DNA of 53,694 nucleotides from a virus, in IMG/VR virus record IMGVR_UViG_3300046514_000576, positions 1 to 53,694 of that record. The stretch is one strand, 5' to 3'. The translations under genes were made by a program, and so were the position numbers. This document shows positions 43,220-49,146 of this stretch, piece by piece. Each line of letters opens with the position of its first letter. Within the stretch, counting starts at the first letter, position 1. The notes beneath the pieces were generated by a model. The model had not been told where the DNA came from, searched no databases, and saw only the letters and a program-made list of their open reading frames with translations.

Positions 43220-43621
43220 TCAGCCCGTCTGGCGTGTCGCGAACAGCACCCGATGCACCGGGCAACCGTCGTCGACGAGCACCTTGCGCCGACCGTCGAC
43301 CACGCACGCGGCGCACGAGCATCCGCCGGCGCGGGCTTCGTCCGTGTCGAAGGCTGGCGGTAACGGCGACCGGCGTTCTCGGGCCGTGAAGCTCGAGTAG
43401 CTTTCGGCATCGACCAAGTACGACCATCGGCGGTCCGTCCACGCGAGTTTCGCACGGCGCACGCGGGGGAGCGTGGGATCGGCGAGTTGCCGCGCGAACC
43501 ATCCGCCCACGCGCCGTTGGATTTGGCGCAGCGGATCCGACGTCGCAGCGGCAATATCCTCGCACGTCAACTCACGCCGGATGACCCGCGGCGGCATGGG
43601 GAGGATCGCCGCGCAGGTCAT
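43220..43621 (-). CDS. Hypothetical protein with Cys cluster, first gene of late operon
   Basis: The start is uncertain: ATG 43621 is chosen, with GTG 43657 and ATG 43597 as alternatives, none with a clear ribosome site. The product, about 133 residues, has helices (REELTCEDIAAATS-like), a basic region (QIQRRVGGWFARQLA) and a Cys/His group (GGCSCAACV, DDGCPVH) that could bind zinc. As the first gene of the late operon it may be a packaging or regulatory factor. Confidence 0.55.
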   Translation of the reverse strand: MTCAAILPMPPRVIRRELTCEDIAAATSDPLRQIQRRVGGWFARQLADPTLPRVRRAKLAWTDRRWSYLVDAESYSSFTARERRSPLPPAFDTDEARAGGCSCAACVVDGRRKVLVDDGCPVHRVLFATRQTG

Positions 43622-43694
43622 GGGTTCGAGGTGTGTTGCCGCGCTCCGTGGTGACACGTGTGGCTGCGGCTTGCCGACACTTTGCGCCGTTAGG

Positions 43695-43708
43695 TTGACT
43701 CAAGTCAA
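43695..43708. promoter_or_regulatory. Palindrome with -35-like sequence before the late operon
   Basis: TTGACT-CA-AGTCAA is an inverted repeat with arms of 6. It lies about 75 bases upstream of the late-operon start and contains a -35-like hexamer on each strand. Promoter or operator is possible; no good -10 was found. Confidence 0.4.
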
Positions 43709-43734
43709 GCGTTGCGGTCCCGATCACACAACGA

Positions 43735-43766
43735 AACGGCCCGGAGACCGAAGCCTCCGAGCCGTT
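43735..43766 (-). terminator. Intrinsic terminator ending the right-hand leftward unit
   Basis: AACGGC-c-CGGAG (43735-43746) pairs with CTCCG-a-GCCGTT (43755-43766), loop of 8, one mismatch. On the minus strand it is followed by TTTCGTTGTG. It would stop transcripts that cross the pentamer arrays before they reach the terminase genes. Confidence 0.75.
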
Positions 43767-43770
43767 CCAC

Positions 43771-43915
43771 CTTGCCTTGCCCGGCCGTGCCGCGCCGGAC
43801 CTGGCCTAATCTCGCCCGACCCAGCCAATCCGATCCGAGCCACGCCCATCCTGACCATGCCGTGCCCGATCACGCCTCGCCCGACCTAGCCGTTCCTCGG
43901 CGCGCCGCACCAGTC
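43771..43915 (-). repeat. Pentamer array 1 (29 units)
   Basis: From 43771 every fifth base is C in all 29 units (for example CTTGC, CCGGC, CGTGC, CGCGC, CGGAC), and the base before it is C in 26 of 29. The three other bases vary freely. On the minus strand the pattern is GGNNN. The period of 5 is not compatible with coding. Confidence 0.85.
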
Positions 43916-43917
43916 GC

Positions 43918-43984
43918 GGACGCCGCGAGAATCGAACTCGCGTTCAGACCACCGCGCCCATCGATCGCGCCGAAACGCGATCCC
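43918..43984 (-). ncRNA. tRNA-like double hairpin between arrays 1 and 2
   Basis: On the minus strand a 7-base stem GATCGCG / CGCGATC with a 6-base loop TTTCGG (43963-43982) is followed by a perfect T-arm-like hairpin CGCGAG-TTCGATT-CTCGCG (43924-43942). No acceptor or D arm can be built around them, so it is not a complete tRNA. A degenerate tRNA or a tRNA mimic are both possible. It interrupts the pentamer phase. Confidence 0.5.
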
Positions 43985-44143
43985 CTACCCGACCACACCA
44001 TTACCTGCCCGGCCATCGCGTGCCGCGCCACACCATTGCTCGACGAGCCCATCCCGGCCGCGCCTCTCCTTGCCCGGTCCTGCCTTGCCCTGCCGCTCCG
44101 CACCGAACCACACCCTGGCGCGCCGAACCACACCCGGCCACCA
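43984..44143 (-). repeat. Pentamer array 2 (32 units)
   Basis: C occupies the first position in all 32 units from 43984 to 44143 (for example CCTAC, CCGAC, CACAC, CTCTC, CTTGC, CGCAC). The preceding base is mostly C. Phase differs from array 1 by three positions; the array ends at hairpin X. Confidence 0.85.
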
Positions 44144-44147
44144 TGGT

Positions 44148-44178
44148 GCTCGCGGTTTGAAGTCATCGCACCGCGAGC
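44148..44178 (-). ncRNA. Hairpin X between arrays 2 and 3
   Basis: GCTCGCGGT (44148-44156) pairs perfectly with ACCGCGAGC (44170-44178); loop TTGAAGTCATCGC (plus-strand reading). Aligned without gaps to hairpin Y 117 bases away, three base pairs change on both sides (compensatory) while most of the loop and the flank CCCTTGCC are kept. Confidence 0.75.
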
Positions 44179-44255
44179 CCTTGCCATGCCGTACCCGACC
44201 TAACCCCGCCGCGCCGCGCCTGACCAAACCAGACCGGACCGGACCGGACCCCGCC
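44176..44255 (-). repeat. Pentamer array 3 (16 perfect units)
   Basis: All 16 units from 44176 to 44255 end in CC (NNNCC; for example TTGCC, ATGCC, GTACC, CGACC, TAACC, GGACC three times). This is the purest array. Confidence 0.85.
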
Positions 44256-44264
44256 GCATTGAGC

Positions 44265-44295
44265 GCCCACGAGTTGAAACCATCGCATCGTGGGC
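44265..44295 (-). ncRNA. Hairpin Y between arrays 3 and 4
   Basis: GCCCACGA (44265-44272) pairs with TCGTGGGC (44288-44295); loop GTTGAAACCATCGCA. Same length and fold as hairpin X. Ten of 40 aligned positions differ, six of them as three compensated pairs. Confidence 0.75.
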
Positions 44296-44301
44296 CCTTG
44301 C

Positions 44302-44386
44302 CCTATCCTGCCGCACCGCGCCTTGCCCTGGCGCGCCTTGCCGGAACAAGCCACTGCCAACCCCGCCTGACCAATCCCCGCCCGAA
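44302..44386 (-). repeat. Pentamer array 4 (17 units)
   Basis: All 17 units from 44302 begin with C (for example CCTAT, CCTGC, CGCAC, CGCGC, CTTGC, CAAGC). It ends at the 3' end of the gene at 44390. Confidence 0.8.
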
Positions 44387-44389
44387 TCC

Positions 44390-45022
44390 CTACGCCGCTC
44401 GACTCAGTTCGAGCCGCTGAAACTTCGCGACGCTGAATCGCCCGAACGTCGGGCGGAAGTCGCCGACGCCGACGAGACGCCCCGCGTTTGTGAGCACGTC
44501 GCTCAAGTCGGCTTCCGCGATGTACTCGGGCGTGAGCACTTGAAGCTGAATCACGACGCTCCATCCCGCACGCATCGCCGGGCGCTCGCGCGTGACTGCG
44601 TTGCGCTGAATCACGACGCGACGACGATCGAGGTAGCCCCACTCTTTCGTTCCGAGGCTCGCGAGATCCGTGATCGCGACGACGCCAGCCTTGTACAGAT
44701 CAAACGCGCTCTTGCGTGGCGAGCGTGGATCCTGACGGAACTTCGCCGCCGTGAGAATCGACTGCCGCAGATATTCGCCGGGGATCGCGAGTTCGCCGTC
44801 GTCGTTGCGATAGACGTAGCTCTCGACGTTGTCGCTCTTCTTTGCCTTCGAGTTCTTCGCGGCTTTCGACTTCTCGGCGACCGCGTCGCACGACCATCGG
44901 TGAAACAGGAACGGCGCCACGCCGGTGATCTTCACTTCGACCACATACGGGATGCCGACTTCGATGTCCGGCGCAGCGTCGTTGCTGACGTTGTTGACCG
45001 GTTCAACCTTGCCCTTTGCCAT
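44390..45022 (-). CDS. Conserved phage protein, first gene of the array-bearing unit
   Basis: ATG 45022 has ACGGAG about 8 bases upstream; an in-frame GTG at 45052 is less likely. The 210-residue product opens IPYVVEVKITGVAPFLFHRW, has a Lys-rich insert, then LAIPGEYLRQSILTAAKFRQ, an Arg-rich middle and ends GRLVGVGDFRPTFGRFSVAK. I associate this order with a widespread phage family of unknown function. The Gly-rich GVGDFRPTFGRF end recalls RAMP/Cas7-type RNA-binding folds, but that is a resemblance seen by eye. The gene runs directly into the pentamer arrays, with a putative promoter and operator upstream. Confidence 0.65.
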   Translation of the reverse strand: MAKGKVEPVNNVSNDAAPDIEVGIPYVVEVKITGVAPFLFHRWSCDAVAEKSKAAKNSKAKKSDNVESYVYRNDDGELAIPGEYLRQSILTAAKFRQDPRSPRKSAFDLYKAGVVAITDLASLGTKEWGYLDRRRVVIQRNAVTRERPAMRAGWSVVIQLQVLTPEYIAEADLSDVLTNAGRLVGVGDFRPTFGRFSVAKFQRLELSRAA

Positions 45023-45049
45023 CTGAAACTCCGTCGCGTGCGGCAACTC

Positions 45050-45106
45050 CACTCACCCGCCCACGGCGTCGAGTACGAGTCGATGGTGCGCGCGAGCGGG
45101 TGAGTG
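45050..45106. promoter_or_regulatory. Inverted repeat in leader of the array-bearing unit
   Basis: CACTCACCCGC (45050-45060) and GCGGGTGAGTG (45096-45106) form an 11-base perfect inverted repeat with a 35-base loop, upstream of the ATG at 45022. A leader stem or regulator site. Confidence 0.55.
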
Positions 45107-45122
45107 CAATGGCCGCGGTGGT

Positions 45123-45139
45123 GTGATCTCGTACATCAC
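45123..45139. promoter_or_regulatory. Candidate operator
   Basis: GTGAT-CTCGTAC-ATCAC is a short inverted repeat placed just downstream of the putative -10 of the next promoter, where a repressor would block transcription. Confidence 0.45.
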
Positions 45140-45145
45140 GCAGCG

Positions 45146-45174
45146 AAGATTCACACGAAGAGCTCCAGTGTCAA
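45146..45174 (-). promoter_or_regulatory. Shared element C, putative promoter for the array-bearing unit
   Basis: On the minus strand TTGACA (45174-45169) and AATCTT (45151-45146) are 17 bases apart. The spacer contains CTGGAGCTCTTCG, the same core as elements A (8082) and B (23132). The -35 is consensus and the -10 weak. It follows the previous gene's stop directly. Confidence 0.55.
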
Positions 45175-45587
45175 CCGCGCGGCGGCGATTTCTCGATAGG
45201 CAGCACCGCGAGACACTCGCCCGTGTCGACGTCGACGATCGCGTACGCGCGTCCCATTTCGATCGCCGTGGCGTCCGCGAACGTCGGTTCCGTGCCTGTC
45301 ACAGTGAGCGACTCTCGGATGCGATGAACCGACCACGTGACGCCCATTGGTACGCGATCGGGCATTCCGTGGCGGATCAGCGCGAGCCGCTCGTCATCGA
45401 GATCCTGGTGAACCCACGCCATCAGCCCGCGAGCGTCGGCCGTCTCTCGGACGACCGGCGTCGTGCCGAACGTCTCGCGAATCCACCACCGGATGTACGC
45501 GAGCGACCCATACGGCGGGGCCGGGACCGTGATGATGAACGGCGGGAAGAACATGCCGGGGTACTTCGCGCCGAGAATAATGCTCAC
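45171..45587 (-). CDS. Hypothetical protein
   Basis: ATG 45587 overlaps the preceding stop; 138 residues. FPPFIITVPAPPYGSLAYIR at the N-terminus, aromatic residues in the middle, and YAIVDVDTGECLAVLP near the end. No family recognised. It ends at the shared promoter-like element. Confidence 0.6.
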   Translation of the reverse strand: MSIILGAKYPGMFFPPFIITVPAPPYGSLAYIRWWIRETFGTTPVVRETADARGLMAWVHQDLDDERLALIRHGMPDRVPMGVTWSVHRIRESLTVTGTEPTFADATAIEMGRAYAIVDVDTGECLAVLPIEKSPPRG

Positions 45588-45874
45588 GCGTACAGTCCCA
45601 GCACTTGCGCGCCTGCGTCGAGTCGCTTTTCGTAGTTTCGCAGCGCGCGGAGCATCGTCTCCCGGTCGAGCGTCCAGATCAACACACGCTTGCCGTACGG
45701 AACCTGCGCCGTCACTTCGTACATCCCTGGTTCGAGCTTGAACACCCGAGCGCCGTATATTCGCGATGCGCTGAAGTTCGAGCGCAGCCAGAGCGCAAAA
45801 TTCGGCTCCTCGACCGAGAATAGCGGCTCGATATCCGCGCCGCGCTCGAGGTCAACGGTCTCGCCGATGTTCAT
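45584..45874 (-). CDS. Small hypothetical protein
   Basis: ATG 45874 overlaps the preceding stop; 96 residues with beta-rich ARVFKLEPGMYEVTAQVPYG and a helical end (RETMLRALRNYEKRLDAGAQ). Unknown role. Confidence 0.6.
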   Translation of the reverse strand: MNIGETVDLERGADIEPLFSVEEPNFALWLRSNFSASRIYGARVFKLEPGMYEVTAQVPYGKRVLIWTLDRETMLRALRNYEKRLDAGAQVLGLYA

Positions 45875-46134
45875 CGAATGAGTGCGAGCCCGACGATGTC
45901 CGCGATGATGTCCCGCGAGATGCAGATGGGCCGCCCGGGCTCGATCGCTGATGTTGGCAATACCGGGACATCGTCGATCCGGTCGCAATCCTGATAGCCG
46001 CAGTCGAAGCAGCTAGACGCTTCGGGGACATCGTCGCGGTTCACGAGCACGACGGCCGGCGCGCTGCCCTCATCCTCAACGCTCGCGATCGCCGCGCGGA
46101 TCGCCATCAGGACCTTGTCTTCGATTTGATTCAT
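45871..46134 (-). CDS. Small Cys-containing hypothetical protein
   Basis: ATG 46134 overlaps the preceding stop; 87 residues. It has a helical N-terminus (DKVLMAIRAAIASVEDEG) and a Cys cluster (SCFDCGYQDCD) that could hold zinc or a cluster. Unknown function. Confidence 0.6.
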   Translation of the reverse strand: MNQIEDKVLMAIRAAIASVEDEGSAPAVVLVNRDDVPEASSCFDCGYQDCDRIDDVPVLPTSAIEPGRPICISRDIIADIVGLALIR

Positions 46135-46241
46135 TGTCGCAGCCACCACGCTACACCCGACACGATGACGCCGACGAGTGCGCCGACGCCGAGTCCCCAC
46201 TCGAAACCGTTCTGCCACACGATCCATTCGACGGCGGTCAT
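46131..46241 (-). CDS. 36-residue single-span membrane peptide
   Basis: ATG 46241 overlaps the previous stop and its TGA overlaps the next start, so it is embedded in the operon. The product begins TAVEWIVWQNGFEWG, then a membrane helix LGVGALVGVIVSGVAWWL. The double coupling supports a real gene. Confidence 0.6.
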   Translation of the reverse strand: MTAVEWIVWQNGFEWGLGVGALVGVIVSGVAWWLRQ

Positions 46242-46915
46242 TCGCGCCACGGCTTTCCGCGCGTCTTTTCGAAGAACTCCGCAAACGCCGCCTGCGCGTT
46301 CTCGACGGCCTTGCGCAGCCCATCGATCATCGTGCGTGCGCTTTCGTGCTGCTCGACGACGTGTCGCAATCGCGCGATCTCCGCGTCGAGTTCGCGGACA
46401 GCGTTCTGGCTGGCCTCGCGCTGCTTCTCGAGATACTCGCGAGCGAACTTCAGGTCGCGTTCCAACATCGCGATCGTATGTTCGCGTTCGCGGATGATCC
46501 GCGCTGCGTCGTTTGCTTCATGCCGACGGCGCTCGAGTTCGGCGACGGCTCCGTTGCGCTCGAGGGGTTCGAGTTTCTCGCGCGCCTCGTCGCGTTCCCG
46601 GTGCGCGGTCTCGAGACGCGCCATCCAATCTTCACTGAACCGATATCGCTCGGCGATCGCGAGGCGCTTGCACGCCACGCTGAGCGACTCCAGAGCACGG
46701 CCCTTCGCCGCGATCGCTTGTTCGAGTTCGCAGCGCAGGCTCTCGATTTGATCGACGGACGGAACGAGCGCCACCACAGCACCCGCGACCCTTTCGGCCG
46801 TGTCGTCGATTTGATCTTCGAGCTTTGCTCCGAACGAACCGTGGATCGCCGTGAATGAGACCTTCATCGCCTCTCGAATTGTTGCCAGCAACGACATGCT
46901 CGTGATGTTTGTCAT
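46238..46915 (-). CDS. Long coiled-coil protein
   Basis: ATG 46915 has a strong GGAGG 4 bases upstream. The 225-residue product is nearly all coiled coil (heptads rich in Glu, Arg, Ala, Leu), from about residue 25 to the end. No catalytic motif. A structural or scaffolding role in the accessory block is possible. Confidence 0.7.
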   Translation of the reverse strand: MTNITSMSLLATIREAMKVSFTAIHGSFGAKLEDQIDDTAERVAGAVVALVPSVDQIESLRCELEQAIAAKGRALESLSVACKRLAIAERYRFSEDWMARLETAHRERDEAREKLEPLERNGAVAELERRRHEANDAARIIREREHTIAMLERDLKFAREYLEKQREASQNAVRELDAEIARLRHVVEQHESARTMIDGLRKAVENAQAAFAEFFEKTRGKPWRE

Positions 46916-47760
46916 GTGCCTCCTCCGTTTCCGAACCAGCAGCGCTCCGCCTCCGCGAGCAGCTCGGTCCCGTGTCGTTTCGCTTCTTCGCGCCCCGCGC
47001 TCGGGTCCGCGAGCCACTGCGTCTGCGTCTCGCGATCGATGAACGTCCAGCCGACCGACTCCGCGAGCTTCTTGCGCTGCGCGACCGTGCAGCGGGTCGT
47101 GAGCCACTCCAGGACCGCGCTCCCGCGCTCCGTCGCGCTCGTGACGGGCGGCATCTGTGCGCGGTGATCACCGAGGCGAGCGATCGTCGCCAGGATCCAG
47201 AGCATCCGAAGCAGTCGCGTCTCGAACCTGCCGGCGGCGAGCAGCGCTCCGAGCTTCAGATCGGTGACCTGCGCGCGCGCCAGGTCCTCGTGCTCGTCGT
47301 TCACGTGGTCGGGTCGATCGGTCGCGCTGATCTTCGCGCCGCCGCCTTTGTTGCCGTCGCCGACGATTGGCGAGGGCTCTTTGGCGTGCGGGTGGATCGT
47401 GGGCCACCACTGCGCGAGGTTGTCGAGTTCGGCGAGCATTGCGCGGCGGCGAACGGTCGCGATTCCGCGCAGCTGCCCGCGGAACGCCCGATCGAGCGCA
47501 CGCAACGAGATCGCGACGATCCGGTCGCAGTCGGCGCATCGCTGCCACGCGCGGCGATTGTGCATCGCGAGAAGCGCGAGTTTCGTTTCCGCGCACCCCT
47601 CGCACGGATCGGGCGTCCAGCGGGTTCCACACGTCGAGCAGACGACCGGTCGGGTGCCGTGTCCGGCCTCACGCTGCGCGACCAGGCACTCGGGGCACTG
47701 CGCGAGCGGCGGCAGCGCCGTGTCGAGTGTTGCTCGGTCGACTGCGGTGATCAGACTCAT
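46912..47760 (-). CDS. Zinc-ribbon protein of unknown function
   Basis: ATG 47760 overlaps the preceding stop; 282 residues. The N-terminal 80 residues have four Cys-x2-Cys pairs (QCPECL, VCSTCG, PCEGCA, RCADCD), implying two zinc ribbons. The rest is helical with Trp-rich and charged segments (DNLAQWWPTIHPHAKEPSPI, LEWLTTRCTVAQRKKLAESV). A nucleic-acid-binding accessory protein is likely. Confidence 0.65.
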   Translation of the reverse strand: MSLITAVDRATLDTALPPLAQCPECLVAQREAGHGTRPVVCSTCGTRWTPDPCEGCAETKLALLAMHNRRAWQRCADCDRIVAISLRALDRAFRGQLRGIATVRRRAMLAELDNLAQWWPTIHPHAKEPSPIVGDGNKGGGAKISATDRPDHVNDEHEDLARAQVTDLKLGALLAAGRFETRLLRMLWILATIARLGDHRAQMPPVTSATERGSAVLEWLTTRCTVAQRKKLAESVGWTFIDRETQTQWLADPSAGREEAKRHGTELLAEAERCWFGNGGGT

Positions 47761-47927
47761 CGAATCGCCCCCATTGCCCGCTCGTCCACCGCATCGCGCT
47801 CGCCGCGCGCTCGGCGCTCGAGTCTCTCCTCGGCGGCCGTCACCAGCGCGCAGAGCAACGCCGCGAAACGGTCGTCGCTGTCGATCTGATCGGCCACGCG
47901 ATCCTCGCTTTCGGCCAGTGGGTTCAT
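47757..47927 (-). CDS. Small helical acidic protein
   Basis: ATG 47927 overlaps the preceding stop; 56 residues, helical (DRFAALLCALVTAAEERLER). It lies in the coupled chain, which supports a real gene. Function unknown. Confidence 0.55.
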   Translation of the reverse strand: MNPLAESEDRVADQIDSDDRFAALLCALVTAAEERLERRARGERDAVDERAMGAIR

Positions 47928-48046
47928 GCGCGCGGCCCGCCGATCTTCGACGCGGCCGCGAGCGCCATCAACGCGAGCACGAATAGCAGCAGCGTCCACG
48001 TCCACGCGACACCGCCGTGGCGATCGAGATAGTCCCAAACGGTCAC
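47924..48046 (-). CDS. Small single-span membrane protein
   Basis: The start GTG 48046 has GGAGGTGG upstream; 40 residues. A single membrane helix (WTWTLLLFVLALMALAAA) follows a short polar start VTVWDYLDRHGG. Double coupling supports it. Confidence 0.6.
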   Translation of the reverse strand: MTVWDYLDRHGGVAWTWTLLLFVLALMALAAASKIGGPRA

Positions 48047-49146
48047 TGTCCACCTCCCGCGGGTCGGTTGTGTTTCGCTCGCCAGTCGCTCGCGATCGCG
48101 CCGAGGGCGGCAGTCGGCAAAACCGGCTGCGCCGGCGTCTTGATCGGCGCGGGCCCCTTCGGTTGCGTGCGCACGGGCGGCATTCGGGGCGGCAGCCCCT
48201 TCGCCTTGCGCCGCAGCGCACACTTGCTCGCGATCTGCAGCGCGGCATCGAGTCCGCCGGCCGAGTAGTTCCCGCGATCGTCAGGGCGACCGAGCATCGC
48301 TTGGAGCGAGAGCTGGCCGCGGTACTCGCGCTCGAGATCGCCCGTCAGCACCATGTCGGCCAGGACCCCAAAATCCTCGAGCGTGCAGTTCTGTCGTTCG
48401 AGCTGCGCGAGCACGCCCGCGAACCCGTCCTCGGCGGTTCCGATCAGCCGCGTGTTGATCTTGCCGCCCGACCGACGCTTCACGATCGCCTGGACGTCCG
48501 GAAGCGAAAGAACCGAAAGACCGTCCGTCCGTCCGTCCGTCCCTCCGGGGTTTGGGGTCGTCACGGTCGGGGCCGTCACGCTGGCGGGTTGCGGCGTCAC
48601 TACCCCGTGACGGCCTTGCGTCACGTCGGGGCCGTCACGGGGCGTCACGGCGAGGCCGTCACGCGCGCGCTCCGGAAGGGACGGACGGACGGATGGAATC
48701 TCTAGCTTCTTGTCTGAATTCACCGGAGAAAAGGCATCAGAAGATTCCGGCGCGCGCGCGAGTGTCGTCACGGGGCCGTCACGAAAGGCCGTCACGAGGC
48801 CGTCACGGGGCGTCACGGCGAGGCCGTCACGAGGTAGTGACGGGGCCGTCACGCTGGCGGGTTGCGGCGTCACGGTGCGTGACGGCCTTTCTGTCGTCCG
48901 CGTGACGCCGGCAGTGCCCTTCGACCGACTCGGACGACGCTTCCGGATCTCCGCAGCATGAGCCTCGCGGTACCGCCTCGCCCGTTCGGCTGGCGTGAGG
49001 GCACGACTCGACGCTTGGTCATCGTCGGGAGGGGGTGCGTCGTCGTCCGGCGGCGGCCCCTCGGTCGCGAGAAAGCGCGCGAGCCGTTCGTCGCTCAACC
49101 GGAAGAGCAGCGCGGAAGCATCTCGAAGTAGGTCCTCGCGATTCAC
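48043..49146 (-). CDS. Putative replication-type protein with repeat-rich middle
   Basis: The start GTG 49146 overlaps the RNase H stop; 367 residues. The N-terminal 40 residues are helical and acidic, residues about 45-80 basic (AERARRYREAHAAEIRKRRP). Residues 80-205 form a low-complexity stretch with repeated Arg-Asp-Gly and Val-Thr-Pro units encoded by the CGTCAC cluster. The C-terminal domain (about 205-330) is helical (LPDVQAIVKRRSGGKINTRL, EDFGVLADMVLTGDLEREYR). An initiator with its origin inside, as in lambda O, is the model; no family was recognised. Confidence 0.5.
   Translation of the reverse strand: MNREDLLRDASALLFRLSDERLARFLATEGPPPDDDAPPPDDDQASSRALTPAERARRYREAHAAEIRKRRPSRSKGTAGVTRTTERPSRTVTPQPASVTAPSLPRDGLAVTPRDGLVTAFRDGPVTTLARAPESSDAFSPVNSDKKLEIPSVRPSLPERARDGLAVTPRDGPDVTQGRHGVVTPQPASVTAPTVTTPNPGGTDGRTDGLSVLSLPDVQAIVKRRSGGKINTRLIGTAEDGFAGVLAQLERQNCTLEDFGVLADMVLTGDLEREYRGQLSLQAMLGRPDDRGNYSAGGLDAALQIASKCALRRKAKGLPPRMPPVRTQPKGPAPIKTPAQPVLPTAALGAIASDWRAKHNRPAGGGQ
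48521..48908. other. Candidate replication origin: CGTCAC/GTGACG repeat cluster
   Basis: About 20 copies of CGTCAC (or GTGACG) lie within about 390 bases. Two longer blocks each occur twice. A (GTCC)n run at 48521-48544 and a (GGAC)n run at 48678-48692 form a long inverted repeat. Synonymous choice alone would not produce this. Such clusters recall iteron origins, but no AT-rich unwinding element stands out. Confidence 0.5.

Noticed and set aside
43771-44386. CRISPR array or protein-coding repeats
   Set aside because: The repeat unit is 5 bases with no spacers, and period 5 does not preserve a reading frame; frames here are low-complexity and unsupported.
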